54,372 nucleotides of DNA. It comes from an uncultured Acetobacteraceae bacterium. Lineage in GTDB: Bacteria; Pseudomonadota; Alphaproteobacteria; Acetobacterales; Acetobacteraceae. A model generated the notes under the pieces. The model was not told where the DNA came from. It saw only the letters and a program-made list of their open reading frames with translations, and searched no databases. Shown piece by piece: positions 48,577 through 54,372 of this stretch. The number at the start of each line of letters is the position of its first letter. Positions within the stretch are counted from its first letter, which is position 1. The DNA lies in NCBI GenBank assembly GCA_937873205.1, contig CALMVO010000129.1:1-54372 (forward strand). The letters run 5' to 3'. The position numbers and the translations under genes are program-made.

Positions 48577-50129
48577 CCCAGCGCTACACCATCACCACGC
48601 CGATCTACTACGTGAACGGGGCGCCGCATCTGGGGCACGCCTACACCTCGGTCGCGGCCGACGTCATCGCGCGCTGGCACCGGCTGGATGGCGCCGAGGT
48701 CTTCTTCCTGACCGGCACCGACGAGCACGGCCAGAAGGTCGAGCAGGCGGCACTGTCCGCCGGCGTCGACCCGCAGGCGTTCGTCGACCGGGTGTCGGCC
48801 GACTTCCGGGACCTCGCGGTGGCGATGAACGTCTCCTTCGACGACTTCATCCGCACCACCGAGCCGCGCCACCTGCGCGCCTGCGAGGCGCTCTGGCGGC
48901 GGCTCGAGGCGGCCGGGCAGATCTATCTCGGCGCCTACGCGGGCTGGTACGCCACCCGCGACGAGAGCTTCTACGGCGAGGACGAGCTGGTACTCCGCGC
49001 CGACGGCGTCCGCGTGGCGCCGAGCGGCGCCCCGGTCGAGTGGGTCACCGAACCGTCCTACTTCTTCCGCCTGTCCGAATGGCAGGATCGTCTGCTCGCC
49101 CACTACGAGGCGCATCCCGATTTCATCGGCCCGCCCGGCCGTCGCAACGAGGTGCTGAGCTTCGTCCGCCAGGGGCTGCGCGACCTCTCGATCAGCCGCA
49201 CCAGCTTCCGCTGGGGCGTGCCGGTGCCGGGCGACCCCGACCACGTCATCTATGTGTGGTGGGACGCGCTGGTGAACTACATCACCGCACTGGGCTATCC
49301 CGACGAGACCGCCGAGCTCTGGCGGTTCTGGCCGGCCGACCTGCACCTGGTCGGCAAGGAGATCATCCGCTTCCACGCGGTGTTCTGGCCAGCCTTCCTG
49401 ATGGCCGCTGGCCTGCCGCCGCCCCTGCGGGTGTTCGCCAACGGCTGGTGGACGGCGGACGGCGAGAAGATGAGCAAGTCGATCGGCAACGTGGTCGACC
49501 CGCGCGCCCTGGCGGCGGAGTTCGGCGTCGACGCGGTGCGCTACTTCCTGCTGCGCGAGGTGCCGTTCGGCGGCGACGGCGACTTCAGCCGGCGCGCGCT
49601 GATCTCCCGCCTCAATGTCGAGCTCGCCAACGACCTTGGCAATCTGGCGCAGCGCACGCTCTCTCAGGTCGCCCGCAACTGCGACGGCCGGCTGCCGCAT
49701 CGCGGACCGGTCACCGAGGACGATGCCGCGCTGCTGGCCCAGGCCGAGCTGCTGCCGGAGCGCCTGCGCGCCCTGGTCGAGCGCCAGGCCCTGCACGAGA
49801 TGCTGGAGGAGGTCTGGCGCGTCATCCGCGTCAGCAACGGCTACATCGATCGGCAGGCGCCCTGGGCGCTGAAGAAGACCGATCCGCCGCGCATGGCGGC
49901 CGTGCTGCGCGTGCTGGCCGACGTGCTGCGGCAGGTCGCCACCGTGCTGCTGCCGTTCATGCCGGACAGCATGGGCCGCATGCTCGACCAGCTCGGCGTG
50001 CCGGAGGACGCGCGGCGGCTGGCCTCGCTCGCAGCACCCTTGCCGGCCGGACTGCCGCTGCCGCCGCCGCAGGGCATCTTCCCGCGCCATGTCGAACCCG
50101 CGGCGACGTCCGGTCAGGTCCCATGGTGA
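48573..50129 (+). CDS. metG: Methionine-tRNA ligase, 518 aa
   Basis: Class I aminoacyl-tRNA synthetase. HIGH motif is in YYVNGAPHLGHAYTSVAADV, KMSKS in WWTADGEKMSKSIGNVVDP, and the anticodon-domain region begins SRLNVELANDLGNLAQRTLS. FFLTGTDEHGQKVEQAA and IYVWWDALVNYITALGY are also typical. It lacks the C-terminal tRNA-binding extension of longer MetG forms. It overlaps tatD by 7 bases. Confidence 0.96.
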   Translation: MTQRYTITTPIYYVNGAPHLGHAYTSVAADVIARWHRLDGAEVFFLTGTDEHGQKVEQAALSAGVDPQAFVDRVSADFRDLAVAMNVSFDDFIRTTEPRHLRACEALWRRLEAAGQIYLGAYAGWYATRDESFYGEDELVLRADGVRVAPSGAPVEWVTEPSYFFRLSEWQDRLLAHYEAHPDFIGPPGRRNEVLSFVRQGLRDLSISRTSFRWGVPVPGDPDHVIYVWWDALVNYITALGYPDETAELWRFWPADLHLVGKEIIRFHAVFWPAFLMAAGLPPPLRVFANGWWTADGEKMSKSIGNVVDPRALAAEFGVDAVRYFLLREVPFGGDGDFSRRALISRLNVELANDLGNLAQRTLSQVARNCDGRLPHRGPVTEDDAALLAQAELLPERLRALVERQALHEMLEEVWRVIRVSNGYIDRQAPWALKKTDPPRMAAVLRVLADVLRQVATVLLPFMPDSMGRMLDQLGVPEDARRLASLAAPLPAGLPLPPPQGIFPRHVEPAATSGQVPW

Positions 50130-50908
50130 TCGACAGCCACTGCCACCTGGACCACTACCAGCCGGACGAGATCGACGGCCTGCTCGATCGCGCCGCCGCG
50201 GCCGGGCTCGACGGCATGGTGACCATCGGCACCAGGCTCTCCGCCGCCGCGAGCGGCCGCGCGCTTACCCGCCATGGCCGCCCCGGGCTCGGGATCTGGT
50301 GCACGATCGGCACCCATCCGGACCACGTGGAGGAGGAGAGCCTGCCGGCGCCAGAGCGGCTGGCGACGCTGGCCGAAGCGCCGGAGGTCGTCGGCATCGG
50401 CGAGTCGGGCCTCGACTATTTCCACGGCCGCACCGAGGTGCGCGGCCTGCAGCAGGACAGCTTCCGCGTCCATCTACGCGCCGCCCGTCTGGCCGGGGTG
50501 CCGCTGGTGATCCACGCCCGCGACGCCGACGACGACATCGCCGCGATCCTGCACGAGGAGCACGAGACCGGTGGTCCATTCCGGTTCCTGCTGCACTGCT
50601 TCAGCTCCGGCGCCGGCCTGGCCGAGACCGCCGTGGCACTTGGCGGCTTCATCAGCTTCTCCGGCATCCTCACGTTCCCGAAATCGCGAGCGCTGCGGGA
50701 CATCGCCGCCGCCGTGCCGACTGATCGGCTGCTGGTCGAGACCGATGCCCCCTTCCTGGCCCCGGTACCGTGCCGCGGCCGGCGCAACGAGCCGGCCTAC
50801 GTCGCCCATACCGCCGCGGCGCTGGCCACGCTGCGCGGCCTGTCCCTGCCGGAGTTGGCCCGTCTGACCAGCGACAACTTCCACCGCCTATTCGCCAAGG
50901 CCGCCTGA
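50123..50908 (+). CDS. TatD-family metal-dependent hydrolase, 261 aa
   Basis: Amidohydrolase-like deoxyribonuclease family. Metal-binding motifs: VIDSHCHLDHYQPDEID, GTHPDHVEEESLPAPERLA, IGESGLDYFHGR, VIHARDADDDIAAIL, LHCFSSGAGLAETAV and the final ETDAPFLAPVPCRGRRNEP. ATG 50123 lies inside the metG end. The family removes damaged DNA ends or acts on RNA; its place after metG is conserved. Confidence 0.93.
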   Translation: MVIDSHCHLDHYQPDEIDGLLDRAAAAGLDGMVTIGTRLSAAASGRALTRHGRPGLGIWCTIGTHPDHVEEESLPAPERLATLAEAPEVVGIGESGLDYFHGRTEVRGLQQDSFRVHLRAARLAGVPLVIHARDADDDIAAILHEEHETGGPFRFLLHCFSSGAGLAETAVALGGFISFSGILTFPKSRALRDIAAAVPTDRLLVETDAPFLAPVPCRGRRNEPAYVAHTAAALATLRGLSLPELARLTSDNFHRLFAKAA

Positions 50909-50912
50909 CATC

Positions 50913-51713
50913 GTGGACGCCCCGGCGCTGCGCGTGACCGTGCTCGGATGCGGCGGCTCGGCCGGCGTGCCGATGCTGGGCGGCGCCGATGGGCGCGGCG
51001 ATTGGGGGCTGTGTGATCCGGCCGAGCCGCGCAACCGCCGCAGCCGCGCCTCGATCGTGCTGGAGGCCGCCGATGGGCGCCGCGTGCTGGTCGATACCGG
51101 GCCGGACCTAAAGCAGCAGTTGCTCGCCAACGGCATCGGCCGCATCGACTCGATCCTCTACACCCATGCCCACGCCGATCACGTCGCAGGCCTCGACGAC
51201 GTGCGCACGCTGAACCGCATCCTGGATCAGCCGATCGCCGTGTATGGCACCGGGACGGTGCTGGCCGAGCTGGCGCAGCGCTTCGCCTACGCCTTCCGGC
51301 CGTGGTCGCCGCCCGGCTTCTACCGGCCGGTGCTGGTCCCGCACGAGGTGGCCGCCGGCCAATCCATCGACCCGTCCGGATTGCGGCTGGCACTGTTCGA
51401 GCAGCGCCACGGTCGCGGCACCACGCTCGGCATCCGGATCGGCTCGTTCAGCTACTCGACCGACGTCGTCTCGCTCGACGACGCGGCGTTGGCCGCCATC
51501 GCCGGCAGCGAGGTGTGGCTGGTCGACTGCTTCCAGCGCCAGCCGCATCCCGCCCATGCCGACCTGTCGCTGGTCGTCGGCTGGGCTCGCCGGCTCGGCA
51601 TCCGGCGTACCGTGCTCACCCACATGGGCACCGACATGGACTGGGACTGGATGCGGCGGAACCTACCGGTCGGCGTCGAGGCGGCCTTCGACGGGATGGT
51701 GCTTTCCGTCTAA
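50913..51713 (+). CDS. MBL-fold metallohydrolase, PhnP-like, 266 aa
   Basis: Metallo-beta-lactamase-fold hydrolase with the zinc motif ILYTHAHADHVAGLDDVRTL and VLGCGGSAGVPMLGGADGRG at the N-terminus, as in PhnP/YcbX-type cyclic phosphate or phosphodiester hydrolases. Later metal ligands fit SYSTDVVSLDD and TVLTHMGTDMDWDWM. GTG start at 50913, 5 bases after tatD stop. Genes of this type follow tatD in many alphaproteobacteria; the substrate is unknown. After its stop come about 370 bases (51714-52082) without a recognisable gene, and I see nothing firm there. Confidence 0.88.
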   Translation: MDAPALRVTVLGCGGSAGVPMLGGADGRGDWGLCDPAEPRNRRSRASIVLEAADGRRVLVDTGPDLKQQLLANGIGRIDSILYTHAHADHVAGLDDVRTLNRILDQPIAVYGTGTVLAELAQRFAYAFRPWSPPGFYRPVLVPHEVAAGQSIDPSGLRLALFEQRHGRGTTLGIRIGSFSYSTDVVSLDDAALAAIAGSEVWLVDCFQRQPHPAHADLSLVVGWARRLGIRRTVLTHMGTDMDWDWMRRNLPVGVEAAFDGMVLSV

Positions 51714-52082
51714 CCGATCCGTCACCGACCCTCCGAGCCGCCCGTTGTGACAATCGGGTCACGTCCGCGTCGGCTGCTTCTCCAGCGCATTCCAGCCCTG
51801 CAATTTAGTTGAAACGTGCGTTGGGGCGGCGATAGCCTTCTCGAAGCGGCGGCCGAGGCGGTCGTCGCACGGGATCGCGAACGAGCCACCCGGGCCCTGG
51901 ACGGAAGATGCCGACTCCCTGGCACCTGACCCGCCGAGGCTTCCATCACGGAGGATGCAACCGCCGGCAGGGATATCGAACGGGCCGCTGCGGTCCTGGC
52001 ATCGTGCCGGGTGCGGTGATCCGGCGGCCTCCCAGCCCGGGGCGATCACCGAACGGCTCGGCGACTGACTGGGGGATTGCCA

Positions 52083-54029
52083 ATGGCGCCGCTCGACGAC
52101 GTGTTCACCCTGGCGACGACGATGCGCGATGAGCGTCGCGAGACGGAGATGAGCCTGGCCGAGTATCTCGAGCTCTGCTCGAGCGATCCATCCTGCACCG
52201 CCACAGCCGCCGAGCGCATGCTGAAAGCGATCGGCGAGCCGGACACCATCGACACCTCGAAGGATGCCCGCATGGCGCGGGTGTTCATGAACCGCACCAT
52301 CCGCGTCTATCCGGCCTTCTCGGACTTCCACGGCATGGAGGAGACGGTCGAGCGCATCGTCGGCTTCTTCCGGCACGCGGCGCAGGGGCTTGAGGAGCGC
52401 AAGCAGATCCTCTACCTGCTGGGCCCGGTCGGCGGCGGCAAATCCTCGCTCGGCGAGCGGCTGAAGTCGCTGATGGAGCACGAGCCGATCTACGTGCTGA
52501 AGGCCGGGCGCCACATGAGCCCGGTGTTCGAGAGCCCGCTCGGCCTGTTCGACGTCGAGCGCATGGGTCCCAGCCTGCTGCAGCGCTACGGCATCCCCAA
52601 GCGCGTGCTCACCGGCATCGCCAGCCCCTGGGCGCTGAAGCGGCTGGAGGAGTTCGACGGCGACATCTCGCGCTTCCGCGTGGTGAAGCTGCATCCCTCC
52701 CGGCTGCGCCAGATCGGGATCGCCAAGACCGAGCCCGGCGACGACAACAACCAGGATGTCTCTGCCCTGGTCGGCAAGGTCGACATCCGCCAGCTGGAGA
52801 GCCACAGCCAGAACGACCCCGACGCCTACGGCTTCTCCGGCGGCCTCAACCGCGCCAACCAGGGCATCCTCGAGTTCGTCGAGATGTTCAAGGCGCCGAT
52901 CAAGATGCTGCATCCGCTGCTGACCGCCACGCAGGAGGGCAACTATGTCGGCACCGAGAATATCGGCTCGATCCCGTTCACCGGCATGATCCTGGCGCAC
53001 TCGAACGAGGCCGAATGGCAGAGCTTCCGCAACAACCGCACCAACGAGGCCTTCCTCGACCGAGTCTGCGTGGTCAAGGTGCCGTACTGCCTGCGCGCCG
53101 TCGAGGAGACCCGGATCTACCACAAGCTGATCCAGGGCTCCGCACTCGGCGAGGCGCCGTGCGCGCCCAACACGCTGGAGATGCTGGCGCGATTCGCGGT
53201 GCTGTCGCGGCTGAAGGCGCATCCGAACTCGTCGCAGTTCGCCAAGATGCGTGTCTATGACGGCGAGAACATCCGCGAGACCGATCCCAAGGCCAAGACC
53301 ATGCAGGAATATCGCGACGCCGCCGGCGTCGACGAGGGCATGGACGGCATCTCCACCCGCTTCGCCTTCAAGGTGCTATCGGCCACCTTCAACCACGACC
53401 CGACCGAGATCGCGGCCGACCCGGTACACTTGATGTACGTGCTCGAGCAGGCGGTGCGCCGCGAGCAGTTCCCGGCCGAGGTGGAGGCGTCCTACCTCGC
53501 GGCGCTCAAATCCGATCTTGCCAGCCGCTACGCCGAGTTCGTCGGCAACGAGATCCAGAAGGCCTATCTCGAGAGCTACCACGATTACGGCCAGAACCTG
53601 TTCGATCGCTACCTGGACTACGCCGACGCCTGGATCGAGGACCAGGACTTCAAGGATCCCGACACCGGGCAGATGCTCAGCCGAGAGCTGCTCAACGCCG
53701 AGCTCACCAAGATCGAGAAGCCAGCCGGCATCGCCAACCCAAAGGATTTCCGCAACGAGGTGGTGAAGTTCTCGCTGCGCTCGCGCGCCAACCACGCTGG
53801 CCACAACCCGTCCTGGACCAGCTACGAGAAGATCCGCGACGTCATCGAGAAGCGCATGTTCAGCCAGGTCGAGGACCTGCTGCCGGTGATCAGCTTCGGC
53901 TCCAAGAAGGATGGCGACACCGAGACCAAGCACGGGCAGTTCGTCGCCCGCATGGTGGCGCGCGGCTACACCGAGCGCCAGGTGCGCCGTCTGGTCGAGT
54001 GGTACATGCGCGTGAAGCAGTCGGCATGA
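52083..54029 (+). CDS. prkA: PrkA family serine protein kinase, 648 aa
   Basis: AAA+ domain and kinase-like C-terminus, involved in stress or stationary-phase physiology. ATG 52083 is preferred over a TTG two codons earlier, and GGGGGA lies six bases upstream. PrkA features: SLAEYLELCSSDPSCTATA, FSDFHGMEETVERIVGFFRH, Walker A in YLLGPVGGGKSSLGERLKSL, YGFSGGLNRANQGILEFVEM, and GMILAHSNEAEWQSFRNNRT. Length is normal (about 640). The yeaH-like gene starts 21 bases later, the standard prkA-yeaH-spoVR order. Confidence 0.95.
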   Translation: MAPLDDVFTLATTMRDERRETEMSLAEYLELCSSDPSCTATAAERMLKAIGEPDTIDTSKDARMARVFMNRTIRVYPAFSDFHGMEETVERIVGFFRHAAQGLEERKQILYLLGPVGGGKSSLGERLKSLMEHEPIYVLKAGRHMSPVFESPLGLFDVERMGPSLLQRYGIPKRVLTGIASPWALKRLEEFDGDISRFRVVKLHPSRLRQIGIAKTEPGDDNNQDVSALVGKVDIRQLESHSQNDPDAYGFSGGLNRANQGILEFVEMFKAPIKMLHPLLTATQEGNYVGTENIGSIPFTGMILAHSNEAEWQSFRNNRTNEAFLDRVCVVKVPYCLRAVEETRIYHKLIQGSALGEAPCAPNTLEMLARFAVLSRLKAHPNSSQFAKMRVYDGENIRETDPKAKTMQEYRDAAGVDEGMDGISTRFAFKVLSATFNHDPTEIAADPVHLMYVLEQAVRREQFPAEVEASYLAALKSDLASRYAEFVGNEIQKAYLESYHDYGQNLFDRYLDYADAWIEDQDFKDPDTGQMLSRELLNAELTKIEKPAGIANPKDFRNEVVKFSLRSRANHAGHNPSWTSYEKIRDVIEKRMFSQVEDLLPVISFGSKKDGDTETKHGQFVARMVARGYTERQVRRLVEWYMRVKQSA

Positions 54030-54050
54030 CGGACGGGATGGTCTGAACGC

Positions 54051-54372
54051 GTGGACATCATCGACCGCCGTCCCAATCCGCATGGCAAGAACATCGAGAA
54101 CCGCCGCCGTGTTCTCGTCCGCGCCAGGGAGGCGGTGCAGCGCGCGGCCCGCGATGCGGTGACCTCGGGCAAGCTGCGCGAGGTGGGGCAGGGACGGTCG
54201 ATCTCGATCCCCTCCGACGCGCTGCACGAGCCCAGCCTGCACCGCGTGTTCTCGAGCGGCACCCGCGACGTCGTGCTGTCGGGCAACAAGGTGTTCTCGC
54301 CTGGCGACCGCATCCAGCGGCCGAAGACCGGCCAGGGCAAGGGTGGCGGCGGTGCGGGCGAGGGCGGTCAGG
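54051..54372 (+). CDS. yeaH: YeaH/DUF444 family protein, 3' end cut by window
   Basis: A GTG start at 54051 gives VDIIDRRPNPHGKNIENRRR, the typical YeaH opening. The sequence then continues VREAVQ-like RAREAVQRAARDAVTSGKL and a Gly-rich stretch GQGKGGGGAGEGGQ. About 107 codons are visible; the VWA-like C-terminal domain lies outside. Together with prkA it probably forms the conserved stress operon, with spoVR expected beyond the window. Confidence 0.88.
   Translation, partial: MDIIDRRPNPHGKNIENRRRVLVRAREAVQRAARDAVTSGKLREVGQGRSISIPSDALHEPSLHRVFSSGTRDVVLSGNKVFSPGDRIQRPKTGQGKGGGGAGEGGQ

Noticed and set aside
48333-50090. Minus-strand open frame (585 aa) opposite holB/metG
   Set aside because: Its composition is that of a GC-rich antisense frame and it has no recognisable motif, while metG is intact.
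51956-52069. Short frame beginning MQPPAGISNGPLRS after GGAGG
   Set aside because: GGAGG touches the ATG with no spacing, and the peptide has no recognisable feature.
51759-53222. Long minus-strand open frame (487 aa) antisense to prkA
   Set aside because: It is Ala/Arg/His/Leu-rich shadow sequence caused by high third-position GC; prkA on the other strand has all family motifs.
1-54372. CRISPR array, rRNA genes, or complete insertion sequences
   Set aside because: No regularly spaced repeats, no rRNA-like stretches and no transposase with inverted repeats were seen.

Overview
The window looks like chromosomal DNA of a high-GC alphaproteobacterium, most likely Acetobacteraceae/Rhodospirillales. 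The host genes are very GC-rich. They include an ELM1-like protein, GatCAB, PrkA/YeaH and N-formylglutamate amidohydrolase-type genes in combinations familiar from that group. The taxonomic call is inference from gene content and protein style, not from a marker gene. The window opens inside an ELM1-family gene and closes inside a yeaH-like gene.

Layout. (1) 1-13.2 kb is host: ELM1-like (partial), an unrecognised 631-aa protein, tRNA-Val(CAC), a leftward dgt-pncA-htpG group, a secreted lytic transglycosylase, a candidate sRNA with its own promoter and terminator, an N-formylglutamate amidohydrolase-like gene, tRNA-Val(GAC), ruvX, the gatC-gatA-gatB operon and tRNA-Ser(GCT). (2) 13.2-36.1 kb is a prophage-like block lying directly after tRNA-Ser(GCT), visibly less GC-rich than its flanks. 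It starts with a small secreted protein and two regulatory-looking genes. A promoter-terminator control region follows, then one long rightward late operon: terS, terL (split by an intein), portal, scaffold, capsid, connectors, then a contractile tail in the gene order of phage Mu (sheath, tube, frameshifted chaperone, tape measure, N-like, LysM/X-like, hub, spike, gp25-like wedge, J-like, gp48-like, fibre). No integrase, transposase, repressor, replication or lysis gene was recognised. (3) 36.1-43.2 kb is mostly leftward envelope genes: glycosyltransferase-like, SGNH hydrolase, UppP, a rightward MlaD-like protein, an ATP-grasp enzyme, DedA and AsmA. (4) 43.2-54.4 kb is rightward host housekeeping: a repeat protein, MltB-type transglycosylase, RlpA-like lipoprotein, D,D-carboxypeptidase, tmk, holB, metG, tatD, a PhnP-like metallohydrolase, prkA and yeaH (partial).

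Most notable items: a class 3-type intein (no Cys1/Ser1; Trp, block-F Cys and +1 Thr present) in the Walker A loop of the terminase; a -1 frameshift signal in the tail chaperone gene (A AAA AAC, 6-nt spacer, 11-bp stem) followed by a 58-codon open frame; a tail-completion-like protein fused to a glycosidase-like TIM barrel; a late promoter facing a strong terminator about 20 nt downstream, suggesting antitermination; a GatA lacking the conserved Ser-Ser pair of the amidase signature; and an sRNA candidate with an exposed anti-Shine-Dalgarno motif. The phage block encodes a complete particle but shows no mobility or lysis functions here, so it may be a remnant, a domesticated particle, or a phage whose other modules lie elsewhere.
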